Positions 27,069 to 41,016 of a stretch of DNA of 64,000 nucleotides are shown here, in pieces (the first letter of the stretch is position 1; each line of letters opens with the position of its first letter). Made by a program: the position numbers and the translations under genes. The notes under the pieces were generated by a model that did no database searches, was not told the DNA's origin, and saw only the letters and a program-made list of their open reading frames with translations. The stretch is taken from the NCBI GenBank assembly GCA_016946835.1, contig JACVTC010000039.1, positions 1,216,001-1,280,000 on the forward strand, written 5' to 3'. Origin of the DNA: Neocallimastix lanati (nom. inval.) (lineage: Eukaryota; Neocallimastigomycota; Neocallimastigomycetes; Neocallimastigales; Neocallimastigaceae).

Positions 27069-30000
27069 ATGGCATATGTTACAATTGCTAAAGCAATTTA
27101 TGATTATGAACCACAGGAAGAGGGTGAAATTGAATTAAAAGAAAACGATATTGTATATGTACTTGAAAAAGACCAAGAAGAAAATGATGGTTGGTGGAAA
27201 GGAAAAAATAAAGAAAAATTAACCGAGGGTTTATTTCCATCTTCTTATGTTGAAGAAGTATAACTATTACTATTATGCTTTATTTTAATATATATATATT
27301 TTTTTGTTGTTGTTGTTGTTATTATTTTATTTAATTATTTAATTATGTTTTTAAATTTATTATATTTATTAATCTTAATTTTTATTAAAGTTACCTTGTA
27401 TATCTCAAGGTATAGCTTTATATAGTTATGAAAGTCAAAATAATGAAGAATTAACATTGAATGAAAACGAACCATTACAAATATATGAGAAGGATGATAA
27501 TGATTGGTGGTTAGTAAAAGGTGCTAATGGTCTTTTAGGTTTTGTCCCGGCAACATATGTGGAAGAAGTATATAAATTATATTAATTTAAATATTTTTTT
27601 ATTTAAAAAAAATAATAACTAAATAATTTATATAAATAAGAATGGTGAAGCTGGTAAAGTCGATGAGGTCGTTGAAGTAAGTCCAGTTGACCAAGTAGTC
27701 CAAAATAATGTTAATGAAACAATAGAAGAAGCTCCAATTCCACAGCAATCTTTATCACATATGAAAGAAGTTTCTGAGCAAGCTATGGAGGCATTGAATG
27801 CTTTCAAGGATGCAATGACAATGAACTCTACAGCACCAAAAAATATTACCTATTGGCCAGTAGAAGTAAATTAAAATAATATTTATATAAATATAAAAAT
27901 TAATTTAGTAATATAAATTGAAATATATAACTACATTTATTTATTTAATTAATTATTTATTTATTTATTTATTTATTTATCTATTATATATCGTGACAAT
28001 AATTAAGATTAATGATAAAGATAATAAAAAAAAACAAAAGGGTAAACTTGGTGTTGATAATCAAATCATTTATTTAATTAGGAATTCCGATAGTGTAAAT
28101 AATATATTTATATATACATATTAATGAGAATGAATACTTACTTTTATATAATTTTAATTATAATTTTTTTATATTATTATTATAAAAATTGATTATTAGA
28201 AAATATTAAATAAATGGGAATTGGCTGATATAAATAATTGTAAAAAAAAATCAAAGAAAATTGCAATAGAACTAAAGAATAGCAAAGTATTTACTATTGC
28301 ATGTCAAAAGTCCGATTTAGATAGAATGTTTACTACAATTCAATTAAAGAGAAGTGTAATTATTATTATTTCATCATATATTATGATATTTTTATATCAT
28401 TAGTTATTATTATTTAATTAATCTTTTTATTTTTTTTTTTTTTTGATTTATAAATATAAATATACTTTATTTTTTTTATATTTTTGATATTAAAATAAAA
28501 AATAATATATCCATAGTCATGTAGTCAAAGTAATATTATATCATCAGCACCACCACCAATTGAAACAACTTCAGCTATCTCACCATCACCAGTTAGAACA
28601 ATGAACGAACAAAATACTGAGCAAAATCAAACTTCAACACAAATTGCAGTTGCTCTCTATGATTATGAAGCTCAAGATGAGGAAGAATTAACAATAACCG
28701 AAAATGATAATTTAACCGTATTGGATAATTCTGATCCAGAATGGGTAAAAGTTCGTTTAATCTCAAAAACTGGAGGTGGTGAAGGATTAGTTCCCCGTAC
28801 TTATATTGAATTTAAAGAACCTGGTCAAATTCAAAATACTAGTGGTGTATCTATTCAAGAGGTATATATTATAATTATTATGTATAATAATTAAATATAT
28901 AAATAGTTTTGCAATTAAATTCACATTTTTTTTAAAATAAAAATATAATTATAGCAACAGAATCAATTTAACCCAGTTATTTCTCCACAATCACAAACGA
29001 AGGCAACTCAAAATGGTAATATAAGTACTTAAATATATTTACAAAAAATAAAATATTTTTTACTAATTTATATAATTTAATAATATATTATTTAAAAAAT
29101 AATTATAATATTAATATAAAATAAATATTAATACATTATCACATTATATTCAATCTAATATTTTTTTCATAATATATAAAATCCAATATAATATAAATTT
29201 GATATAAAAATATAAATAATAAAATAAATTAAATCAAATATTAAAGAAATTAATCACGATAATTTCAGAACATGGGTTGATAAATCTGGTGCTTTCAAAG
29301 TTGAAGCTGAATATCTTGGATTAAAAAATGGTAAAGTTCAATTACACAAGCTCAATGGAAAGACTATCGATGTTGCCCTAGATAAGTTATCTATCGCTGA
29401 TGTTCAATTTGTTGAAAGCATGACGGGTCAACATTTATTACCTTCAAAAGAAGAAACACTACAAACAATTCCATCACCTTCCCAAAGAGATGAAATTCCT
29501 CCTCCGTTACCAAATAGAACAATTGAATCTGTAGTATCACCAGCTATTCCAGAAAGAAATGAAACAGCAACAGCACCACCACCACCACCAGTTCCACAAA
29601 TAAATGAAACATCTCCTCCTCCGTTACCAAGTAGACCAATAGAATCTGCCGTATCACCACCTCTTCCAGAAAGAAATGAAGCAGTCCCACCGCCACTTCC
29701 ACAAAGACTTGCTGAAGAAACTCATCAACCGCCACCAATTCTAGAAAAACCTGTTGAAGATATTCATCAACCTTCTGAATCAACAGTTCCTCCACCAATG
29801 CCAAAAAGACCTTCTGAATCAACTGTTCCACCCCCACTTCCACAAAGACCTATTGACCCAGTTATTCCACCATCTATCCCAAAAAGATCTTCTACTATAG
29901 ATACACCACCCACAATGCCACAAAGACCAGTTATTACAGAAGAATTATCAAAAGAATTAAAATCTACATCAGTAGGCTCAGAAACGGGTTCTAATTCAGT

Positions 30001-33000
30001 TAACTTTAGAAGACAGAGTGGTAATGTTCCACCACAATTACCAACAAGACCAATGGAAGCAACACGTCCACCACAACCAAGAAGTAATAATGTCAATAAA
30101 GATAAAAATCCATATGTTTATAATGGATTTAATTGGAAATTATTCTTCACTAAAGTTGGAATTGATGAGTATAGTGCTAAACATTATGCTGAAAGATTTG
30201 TTAAAGAAAAATTTGATGAAGAATTAATTTTAGATGCTGATCACGATATCTTAAAGAAAATGGGATTAAGAGAGGGTGATATAATTCGTGTTAAAAAAGC
30301 AACATTACAAGACCATGAAAATGCAAAGGTTTAATAAAATTAAATAAATACTTTTATAATAATTATATTGTGCTATATTAATTATTATTATATTTATTTA
30401 TGTATATATATATATTAACGATCAATAGAAAGCAATGGAAGAACAAGTTAAAAAAGATGAAGAATTGGCAAGAAAACTACAACAAGAGGAATGCGAAGCT
30501 GCTGGTGATATAGGTAAAGCTGTTGCTGATTCTATTAATAATGATAAAAGGAAACATTCTGTATCATTTAATCCCTCTATATCTACTGAGATTATTGATA
30601 AATCAAAAGAAAAAAAGTCCCCACAGAATACTGAGGTTACAAAAAGAACTTCTTCTCTAAAAAAATCTGTTAAATCTGCTAATTCAAACACCCCAATTAT
30701 TAAAACATCTCGAAAAAGTATAAATATTTTTTATAATAAATTTCAAATTAAATAAACTTTTTTTCTATTAGTTTAATCTTTATATTCTGAAATTCTATTT
30801 ATTATATATATAAATAATTTAGCAACAAATGGTAAAACACCAACACCAATAACGACTGAAGCTATAACAGAACTCAGTAAAAAAATAACATCTTCAAATG
30901 TTAATAAAATTAATAATAATGAACCTTCACCTTCTCATCGTGTAGTTATTGGTGCAAAAGAATCAGAAAACTTATTCCCAGGTGATAATTGGGCTACTCC
31001 ACAAAGAAAAAGACAGTCCTCTCAAAAGAAGTCACCAACAAGTACAACACCTACATGGGAAAATGAATTTTCAGAAAGCACTCCAGGATTTGATGATTTC
31101 TCTGCAAGTGCACCTCAAGAACGTGAAAATGATCCATGGCAACCAAATCTTACGGAAAAAGAAAATAATTTACAGAGTAAACAAACTGGAAGACCAAGAC
31201 CAAAGCCAAGTAATATATCCCCTGTTAATACAAATATTTCTGAAGCATTTTCACCAACAAAAATGGTTCGATCTCCTTTAAAAAGTTCACCTATAAAAAG
31301 TTCTCCAATAAAACGTTCTCCTGTAACACCTCAGTCTTCGAAATCATTACAGTCAACATCTCAATCAGCATCACAATCTTCAAATCCAATACAATCAATT
31401 CAACAACCGTTACAATCAATTCCACAATCATCACAATCAATGTCATCAAAGCCAGTTCAACAGCAAGCCCCAAAACCACTTGGTACATTGCCAGTTCCAT
31501 TAATTCCAACAAACAATATTAATTCTTTTGGATTTATACCAACTGGAACTTCGGCATTATCAACTCAAGTTGTATTTCCTAATCAAACTAATAACAGCAA
31601 ATCATCAATTACAAATGATCCAATGAATCTTAAAAGTACTTCTCTAAACATAAATAATATGAATAGCATGAACATGAGTACTATGAATAACACTAATAAT
31701 ATGAATACTATGAATACTATGAATGCTATGAGTAATATGAATACTATGAATAATATGAATACTATGAATAATATGAATAATATGAATACTCTGAATAATA
31801 TGAATACTATGAATAATATGAATGTTATGAATACTATGAATACTATGAATACTATGAATAATATGAATAATATGAATAATATGAATAATATGAATGCTAT
31901 GAATAATATGAAATCTATGAATATGAATAATATGAATACTGTGAATAATATGAATAATATGAACGCTATGAATACTATGAACTCTATGAATAATATGAAC
32001 GCTATGAATAATATGAATACTATGAATAATATGAATGCTATGAATAATATGAATGCTATGAATAATATGAATGCTATGAATAATATGAATAATATGAATA
32101 ATATGAATAATATGAATACTATGAATAATATGAATAATATGAATAATATGAATAATATGAATAATATGAATAATATGAATACTATGAATAATATGAATAC
32201 TATGAATAATATGAATGCTCTGAATAATATGAATAATATGATGAATGCAATTAAAGAAAAGAATAAAGAAAAAGAAAATATAGATAAAATTAATAAAATG
32301 GGAGCAGCCAGTAAGTTAAAAATAAATATATATTAATATATATTTAATTATTAATTTTATTCATTATTTATTAATAATTATTTATATAATTATATTTAAT
32401 AATTAATAATTTAAAAAATAAATAAATAAAGAAAAAGCAAATACTTTAATGGTTAATAATATGGGTAATATGAGCATTATGAATAGTAATATGAGTGGTA
32501 TAAACAATATGAATAATAATATGAATGGTATAAATAATCTGAATAATAACAATAAAATGCTAACTCAAGCTGATAATCCATTCTCAAGTAAATATAATGG
32601 TGGAAATAATAGTAATAATAGTAAATATTTATTATTTTTAGATATTTTTTAGTTAAAATATTACAATTTATATTACTTATTTTAAAATTTTGATTACTTA
32701 TTTTAAAATTTTGTATAATAAATAATGATAATAAATAATAAAATAATATTACTATTTATTTTTGATATATTTAATAAATAGATAATTATTCATCATTCAT
32801 GAATAATACACAAACAAGTATTAATCCAAATGGACAAAGTATTATATATAATATCATATATAATAATAATATAATAATTAAAATATAAAATACTTTATAT
32901 ATATATATATATATATTAATAAATATTTTTAATTTTTATTATGGTCATTATAATTATATAATTAAAATATTTTATGATGTAATAAATTCAGCTTCAATTA

Positions 33001-33861
33001 TTAATCAGGTAATTGTTAATATATTTATATATTTTTACATTTAAAAGTGTTAATTATCATATAAATATGTATTAATATAAATAATTATTTCGAAAATTTA
33101 TAAATATCCATTAGACTCAATTAATTAAATTAGGAGGTGATTCATTATTATCTAATAATACCAATTCGATGAATAATTCAATGAATAAAGCATTAGCTTT
33201 ACCTTCATCATCTATGAATAATTCAGGCATGAATAGCTTTAGTTCAAATACAAATTCCTACGGTAATAATAATATGAATTTGGGAATAAACAACACACCA
33301 ACCATTGGTAGTTTAGGAATTTCAAATGCATTGACAACCTCAAGTATAAGCAGTTTAAATCCAACATTAAATTCAGGATTAAGCACTAATAATTCATTAA
33401 ATACAAGTAATGGATTAGGAAAAACTAGTACTTTAAGTTCTGGATTAAATACTACTAATACTCTAGGTTCTGGATTAGGTACAACTACTTTTGGTATAAA
33501 CTCCGCTTCGTCTTTAGTTCCATCAAGTAATTATACCACAAGCTCTAACTATACCAATTATAGTAGTGGTATTGGAACAGGTCTTAATAATAGTTTAATG
33601 ACTGGAAATAACTTACTTGGCAATAATATGATAAATCCAGGATTAAAGACTGGTATTGTTAGTATGACGACTACTACTCAAACTACTGCTATAACAAATC
33701 CAAGAATGGGTGTTTCATTAAATAGTGGTTTACCAGGAAATACAATGAATTATAATTTAGGTGGAACTAATAATAACATCTTAGGCACTAATACTAATAT
33801 GGCAGGACTTAATGGTCTAAATGGATTAAATGGAAACTTAAATTTAAATAAACCATATTAA
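27069..33861 (+). CDS. SLA1: Sla1-like endocytic adaptor (three SH3 domains, SHD1, SHD2)
   Basis: Fourteen exons: 27069-27257, 27391-27567, 27641-27865, 28008-28094, 28200-28355, 28517-28861, 28955-29015, 29247-30328, 30429-30717, 30823-32310, 32432-32620, 32782-32838, 32992-33008, 33115-33861. Phases agree throughout, giving 1702 residues (yeast Sla1 has 1244). Order: SH3-1 (ALYDYE-type, ~4-62), SH3-2 (~66-120), a PH-like stretch with KLGVDNQIIYLI, SH3-3 (AVALYDYEAQDEEE..EGLVPRTYIEF), SHD1 (FRTWVDKSGAFKVEAEYLGL), about ten PPLPxR-type motifs, SHD2 (SAM-like, WKLFFTKVGIDEY), a K-rich linker, a long asparagine/methionine repeat and one NPF motif. Sla1 links cargo, clathrin and the Arp2/3 activators Las17 and Pan1 at cortical actin patches. 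The intron at 30329 begins GTTTAA, an unusual donor. The domain order is diagnostic for the fungal family. Confidence 0.9.
31654..32250 (+). repeat. Coding trinucleotide-type repeat (AATATG/ACTATG)n
   Basis: About 590 bp inside the Sla1-like gene encode alternating N-M-N and N-T-M/N-A-M units. The frame is kept throughout, so the repeat is translated. It occupies the place of the C-terminal threonine/glycine/glutamine repeats of yeast Sla1. Confidence 0.9.
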
Positions 33862-34745
33862 ATAAAATCATTCTAATCTATTTTTATTTTTCTTTAGAAT
33901 TTTTTTCTCTTTTTTAATTTACATATATTATATATTGTTGTTAGTAAATATTAAAATAAAATTATAACAATAATGATAAAATAAAACAAAAAATATATTA
34001 TTAATAACATATGATAAATTAATAGAAATAATATTAAAAATAATAAAATACTTAAATTAATATTTATTATTATAGATATAATTTAAATTATATATTTTAA
34101 TAAAACATGAATATTTATAAAATAAAAAAAGTAAAAAAAAAAAAAAAAATAAAAAAATAAAATAAATTAAAATTTAATCATTAACTTTTCTATTTTGATT
34201 TATTTATTATTTATTATTTATTATTTATTATTTTTATTATTATTTTCTTTATTATATATTATTACTATTTATTAATTTAACAATAATATTATTAATTTTA
34301 TATGCTCTTTTTGTTTTATTTTTTTTGATTTTTTTTTTTTGAAATAGTACTTATATCATTTATTCATATAATATGAAATAAATTTTTATCGTCATTAAAT
34401 ATCATATGAAATAATTATTTTATTTTAAAAAAAAAAAAAAAAAAAAAAAAGAAAAAATATCTTTAGACTTTATTATTCTTTTATCAGTTTTTATTTTATA
34501 TTATAAGTAATTTTATTTAATTGTTATTTTAAATATTTTTGTTTATACGTTATTTAAAAAATTATTTTTTGTAAAAATAATAATTCTTAAAATATTAAAA
34601 TTTATTAATATAATATATAAAACTTCTTGCACAAATGAATCATATATTTCAAGAAATAAATTATTATTAAATGATATTTCTACTATTATCAATCAATTTT
34701 TAGTAATATTTGTTTTACTTTTTTTTTTGTTGAGTTGTGTTGTGT

Positions 34746-34782
<37 letters not shown>

Positions 34783-35207
34783 GTAATTTTAAATAAATTA
34801 TTATATGTGATATATATATTTATAAATTATTAAAAATATATATATATAAATATTTAATAATTCTTTTTTTATTAACAAACACAAAAGTGATTATTAACAA
34901 ACAAAAACTAAAACAAAACAAAAAAAAAAAAAACAAAGCAAAACAAAACAAACAAACAAACAAAACAAAACAAAAAAAAAAAAAAAAAAAAAAAAAAGGT
35001 AAAAAGAAAAAAGAAAAAAGAAAATATATATATATTTTATTGTTAATATTTTAATTAAATTATATATATTTAGTTAAATAAGTAAAAAGAAAATTATTTT
35101 TTTTTTATTTCAATAAAATGCTAATAAAAGTTCTTTATTATAAAATTATTATTTTAATTTTATCTAAATATAAAATATGTTTTTATTCTTAATTATAACA
35201 TAAATTT

Positions 35208-35245
<38 letters not shown>

Positions 35246-36082
35246 AATATATATATATATATATTGTAATTTTATTCTAATTAATTGGACATAGGATTAA
35301 TAATTATAATATTATATTGAAAATATCATATAATTTAATAATTTAATGAAAAAAAAAAAAAAGTTTTAAATAAAATATTACATAATTTTTAAAAATTTAA
35401 AATACTATCGAATCATACTATATAAATATTGGAGACTTGAGTATAAAATTATAATAAATAAATTTAAACAAACTTAAAAAATAAAATAAAATAAAATAAA
35501 AAACGTATTAGCATTTGTCTATGATAGAATATAAAATGCTTAAATTATTAATTTTTTTAAAAAATTACAAGAAATAAGCAGTTATAATTTACATTCATTA
35601 CTATATTACAACTATTATATTTATCTTTAATTATTTATAGCAAATTGAAATTTTTTTATAGTAGATAAATATTAATTAATTATAAAAGGTAAAAAAATTA
35701 AATAATAATAATAAACTTGAAATTATAAAATTAAACAATAAAAAAATACATTAATTATATAATTAATATTATAAATAGAATATTATCAATAATTTATATA
35801 ATCTGCCTTTTTTTTTTATTTATTTATTTTTTTATTTATTTATTTATTATAATATAAAATTATATGAAAGTTTTAGATTTCAATAATTTAACAAAATCTT
35901 TCAAAAACAAAAAATAATTAATTAAATTCATAATGCAACTGTTTTTTATATAAAAATCTACAACAAATAAAATAAATTTATATTAAAAGCATTATATAAT
36001 TATATATATATATATACAGGAAATTTTAACAATTATAATACATTTGAAATAAGTAAGAAAAAATATATATGTAAATAATAAA
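33862..36082. other. AT-rich spacer
   Basis: Contains 3' flank of the Sla1-like gene, poly(A) and poly(T) runs (34426-34450, 34758-34782, 35209-35242), an AACAAA-rich patch at 34873-34975, and the upstream region of the glycosyltransferase. No gene seen. Confidence 0.75.
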
Positions 36083-38293
36083 ATGGAGTATTCTTATGTA
36101 AAGATAGATCCGACAACTGAAGGATCTGAAAAGCAAATATATGAAGTTAATAAAATAAAAAAGATAAAACGATTTATATTAAAATGGAAAATACCATTGA
36201 TTTTAATATTTATAGTTTTTCTAACTGGTGGTATATCATTTCTTTATTATATTCATTTAACTTATTATACATGTGAGGAACCAATAATTACAGATGAATT
36301 GTTTTCAAAAATTAAAGGAGAATCATATTTTGATAAATATGGCATTGATGTTAATCAATACATAACGAATGAAATATATAGTCAGAAAATCCCTAATAAT
36401 GACACATTGGACAATTGGGAATTATATACCCCTCCTTGCCCAAATTTAGAACCAATTCATTATTCTGAGGAAATGAAGAATCCTAAATGTGAAGATCAAA
36501 GTATACAAATAGTTAATTTTAAATCTGATCATGGAAAGGGAAGACCATATTCATTACACTTACATAGTATTACAAATCAAATAAAAAATTGGAATGAATG
36601 GTCTAAAAATGATGATAAAATTGTACCAAATTATTATAATAAAGATGTAAAATCTTTAATCTCAGATACATATCATCCGTTTGATTATGGTTATTACGAA
36701 GAGAAAGAAACGGAATTAACAAATGAAGAAGATATAATTTCCTATTATAAAAATGTTGTTACTAGTCGTATGGATGAAGTTCCGGATCCTAGACATCGAC
36801 GTATTTTTAGTTTTATATTGTTTAACACGGAATTTGACTTATTAGATATTTATCTTTCACAATATTATGAACTTTTTGATTATTTTGTTATTTATGAATC
36901 AAATGCCACATTTTCTGGAAAAGCAAAACCCCTTTATTTCACCCGTATGCTTTTGGAAACAGATCGTTACGATAAATTCAAAGATAAAATCATAGCTTTC
37001 CCATATCCAATGAGTAGCGTGTGTAATTTCTTTCGTTCCCCTTTTACTAAAGAGCATTTAGCAAGACGTCATGTAATAGAAATGGGATTAAGGGCAGTAG
37101 AAGCTAGACATGGTGACATATTCATGCATGGTGACTTAGATGAAATGCCAAAGCCTCATGTTATTACTCGTTTAAAAAAATGTGGAGGATGGGAACACTT
37201 ACAAGCTGGTATTGGAGGAGGACCTCAATCATCCCATGAAAAGAAAGTAGATAGTTATCTACAGGATAAAGAGTTAAATAAAAAACTAGAAAGAGATAAA
37301 TATGGTTTTCCAAAATTAGTATATGATCGAGAAATATCTGTTGGTATTCTTAGTTGGTCCTATGAATATTCTTTTGAATTTGTGGATGACCCTACTCTTG
37401 GTACCAAGGTTAACCCTAATATTGCAATTTTTGATGCAAGAAGAGCATTAGGTCAATATCCTAAACATTATGAATATACCAAAAGCGAAGGAGATGGAAA
37501 TATTATGCCAGATGATAAATACAGTAAATGGAGAAAACGTAATTCAATTCCCTCAAACACAATACCATCAAATTCAACAATAGCAACATCGTTTAGTAAA
37601 AAAGATGGACCAGAAACAAAAGAAAATGAGGAATCTTATGTTGATCCATTAACTCTTCCAAATTTTGATCCATATCAAGGTTACAGTTATACACGCAATG
37701 AAAATGATGATAAGGATGGAGAAGGTTATCTTGGTGAATATATGAGATTTATCACTGTCAGACCAATGAACGATTTCTTTGATAAGAATGATATTTTATT
37801 TTGGAGTGGAGGATGGCATATGAGTAACTTTTTACCCACAATTGATCATTTATTAAATAAAGTTTTATCCTATTCACATTTTGATTACTACTTCTTTTTA
37901 TCAAATGAGCAACGACGTCAACAAATCATTGATCGTATTAAAAATAGACTTCATATTTTTGGAAAACTTAAATATTATAATAATACTGTTGTTTATCCTG
38001 AATCACCGGAAGTTGGATATCAATATGATTTTTCTTTCACAACATGGCAAAGTTACGAAAATGAAAATGATCCAGAAATTCAAAAACAATATAATAAAAA
38101 TAAAGAAATTCTCTATTATGAAATACCTGAAGTAGTTTTAAAGAATCCTATTTGTTATTCCTATATGATTGATCGTCAATTTGGTTTAGAAAAAAAAATA
38201 TGGTGGCAAACCATACCTAAAGATCAATGGAAAACTATAGATTTTAAAACACTAGATAATAGTACCCTAGAAAGTATAACACCAAAACATTAA
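36083..38293 (+). CDS. Family 17 glycosyltransferase (MGAT3-like), type II membrane protein
   Basis: Single exon, 736 residues. A short cytoplasmic N-terminus rich in lysine is followed by one membrane segment at about residues 36-60 (IPLILIFIVFLTGGISFLYY), a signal-anchor for a Golgi enzyme. The catalytic part starts at about 239 with RRIFSFILFNTEFDLLDIYL and YYELFDYFVIYESNATFSG, continues with the metal-binding GDLDEMPKP at about 349-357 (DxDE-type, as in family 17), and ends with a GGWHMSNF motif at about 576. These match beta-1,4-mannosyl-glycoprotein N-acetylglucosaminyltransferases, which in animals add bisecting GlcNAc to N-glycans. Acceptor and sugar in this organism cannot be told from sequence. 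A serine/asparagine-rich insert lies at about 490-520. No introns, unlike most neighbours; this could reflect transfer or simply loss. Confidence 0.9.
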   Translation: MEYSYVKIDPTTEGSEKQIYEVNKIKKIKRFILKWKIPLILIFIVFLTGGISFLYYIHLTYYTCEEPIITDELFSKIKGESYFDKYGIDVNQYITNEIYSQKIPNNDTLDNWELYTPPCPNLEPIHYSEEMKNPKCEDQSIQIVNFKSDHGKGRPYSLHLHSITNQIKNWNEWSKNDDKIVPNYYNKDVKSLISDTYHPFDYGYYEEKETELTNEEDIISYYKNVVTSRMDEVPDPRHRRIFSFILFNTEFDLLDIYLSQYYELFDYFVIYESNATFSGKAKPLYFTRMLLETDRYDKFKDKIIAFPYPMSSVCNFFRSPFTKEHLARRHVIEMGLRAVEARHGDIFMHGDLDEMPKPHVITRLKKCGGWEHLQAGIGGGPQSSHEKKVDSYLQDKELNKKLERDKYGFPKLVYDREISVGILSWSYEYSFEFVDDPTLGTKVNPNIAIFDARRALGQYPKHYEYTKSEGDGNIMPDDKYSKWRKRNSIPSNTIPSNSTIATSFSKKDGPETKENEESYVDPLTLPNFDPYQGYSYTRNENDDKDGEGYLGEYMRFITVRPMNDFFDKNDILFWSGGWHMSNFLPTIDHLLNKVLSYSHFDYYFFLSNEQRRQQIIDRIKNRLHIFGKLKYYNNTVVYPESPEVGYQYDFSFTTWQSYENENDPEIQKQYNKNKEILYYEIPEVVLKNPICYSYMIDRQFGLEKKIWWQTIPKDQWKTIDFKTLDNSTLESITPKH

Positions 38294-38296
38294 TAT

Positions 38297-38337
<41 letters not shown>

Positions 38338-38659
38338 TTACATTATTAGAAAGAAAAATAAAAAAATTTTTTGTTTTTGATTAAAAAAAAAAAAAAAAAA
38401 AAAATTATCTTAAAAACTAACTCAAATAATTAATTTTATAAAAAGTAATGATAATAATAATAGAAATGAAAGTAATGATAATAATTATTTAATAATTAAA
38501 AGAAAATATAAAAGAAAATGAAAACGAAAAAGAAAAAGAAAAAGAAAGCAATTAAAAGCATCATATAGAAGACTATACAAAGTTAAAAACAACTATTAAA
38601 ATAATATGTTTAGAAATAACAATAGTAATGATATTATAATCATAATATATTTATATATA

Positions 38660-38693
<34 letters not shown>

Positions 38694-39537
38694 CATTATA
38701 TTACTTTAATAAAAAATAAAAATAAATAAAAATAAATAAATAAATAAATAAAATTAAATTTTATTTTTAATATATAATATATAAACAAGTGTTTTTTTTT
38801 TTTTTTTTTTTTTTTTTTCAATTTTTTATCTTAGAAAAGAATAAAAAAAAAAATAAATAAATAAAATAATATAAAATAATATATATATATATCAATAAAT
38901 ATTAATAATATTACAATAGAATTTAATCAAAAATATATCTTACATATATATGTAAACATATATATATAAAAATATAAATAAACATAATGTTTTATAAAAT
39001 AAAAAAAGAAATAAAATAATATAGATATAGATATAGATATAGATAGATAGATAGAAGTTATATATTATAATAAATATATTTATAATTATATGTTTATTCA
39101 CTGTTTGTATATTTCTTTATATGTTTATTTACTAAACACATACATTTATATTAGGACTAATTGTTTTAAAATCTATTATTGTTCATATCATTATTGTTTA
39201 TAAATATATATTGCTTAATGAATATAACAATACACAATCACTATTATTATTATTATAATTATTATTATTAATAAATCATTTTACAAAATATATATAGGCA
39301 TATTAAAAGTTTTTTTTTTTTTTTTTTTGGCAAAAAATATATATATATATATAAAATTGAAAAATGTATTTATTTTATTTAAAATAAATATATATATATA
39401 TATATAACAATAAAAATTAGAAAAAAAAATAAATTTAATTCCTTATCATTTAAAAAAAAAAAAAAAAAAAAGAAAAAAAATTATATTATTTATTTTATTG
39501 TTTAATTATTTGTTTAATGTTTATATTTATTGTTAAA

Positions 39538-39596
<59 letters not shown>

Positions 39597-40075
39597 TTTA
39601 TAATTATATATATAATATATTAATTTCTTTATTATACTATTTTTATTTATTTATGATATATATTATTAGTATTGATTATTATTTTATTATTTATTAATTT
39701 ATTATTTGATATTATTTTTAAAAAACTATTTAACTTTTATGAATTATTTTAATTTTTTTTTTTTTTTTATTTTTTAATTTATATATATAAAAACAAAAAA
39801 ACAAAAAAAAAAAAAGGGTTGACTTTCAATTTTCTAAATATATATAAATTTCTTTTCTTTTCTTTTTCTTTTTTTTTCCTTTTTTCTTTTTCTTTATAGC
39901 TTTTAAAATTATTATATTTTGTTACTGTTGTTATTATATTTCATTCTTATTTATATTTTTATTTATAATAATACTAAATTTTTATAAATTATTAAAAAAT
40001 AAAAAAATAAAAAAATATTACTATTCCTTTATTTTTTTTTTTTTTTATTTTATTCTTTTTTATTATTATTACTAT

Positions 40076-40126
<51 letters not shown>

Positions 40127-40153
40127 TTTTCCTTGTTTTTCTTTTTTAATTAT
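38294..40153. other. AT-rich spacer with several microsatellites
   Basis: TA repeats at 38305-38331, poly(A) at 38662-38691, an (ATAGAT)n patch at 39020-39055, (TTA)n at 39540-39597 and (TTTA)n at 40071-40130. No gene seen between the two convergent genes. Confidence 0.8.
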
Positions 40154-40974
40154 TTATTGATATATATCCAATTTTTCAGCACTTCCTGGATGAACAATTC
40201 CTGAATCAGCATTTACTATTGGATAACCATATTCATCTTCTATATTTGCTACTCTAAAGTCATTAGATGAATGGGCCTTAATTAGATTATCATTTTTCTT
40301 CTTATTGAAATCTCTAAAGTTTAAATTATTTTGTGGAATATCAGGTTTAAACACATTATTTATATCATATGGAACCTTATTTTAATATAGTAATTTTTAA
40401 TTTAAAATAAAATAAAATAAAATAAAATATTAATAGTTTTGATAAATATAATCATTTAATTAATGTTATATATATATATTATAAATTTAAAATAAAATTT
40501 TTTTTTTTAGAGTATTATATATTTTTTAAATAATAGGTAAAAAAAATTAATAATAAAATAAAATAAAAATTTACAATCCAAATTTTATCTTGATTTAACA
40601 TCATCATCTTTAAAGCTTCAATTGCAAGAAAAGAATCATCCTTTATTGGATCTTTAGATTTTGAATAACATATTGTTGGGGCAATAATGGTAGCTAAATT
40701 ATCAATATCCATTTTATTTTGACTTGAATATGATGCTACTTCTTTTAAAAATATTAATAAAACTTCTAATAAATCACGATTACACTTTGGTAGTAGAGTA
40801 CATGCACTTTGAATTATTTTAAAACGTTTATTTTCATCATTTTGTTCTAAATTATAATATATATAAATTTTATTATATTTAATTAGTTATAATTATTAAT
40901 TTTAATTAAAAATAAAAAAATAAAAATAAAAATAAAAATATAATAAAATTAAATAAATAAATATAAAATAAAAT

Positions 40975-41016
<42 letters not shown>

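Noticed and set aside
29544-30096. Minus-strand open frames opposite the proline-rich region
   Set aside because: Complement of CCA/CCT-rich coding sequence in the Sla1-like gene; no start context or motif.
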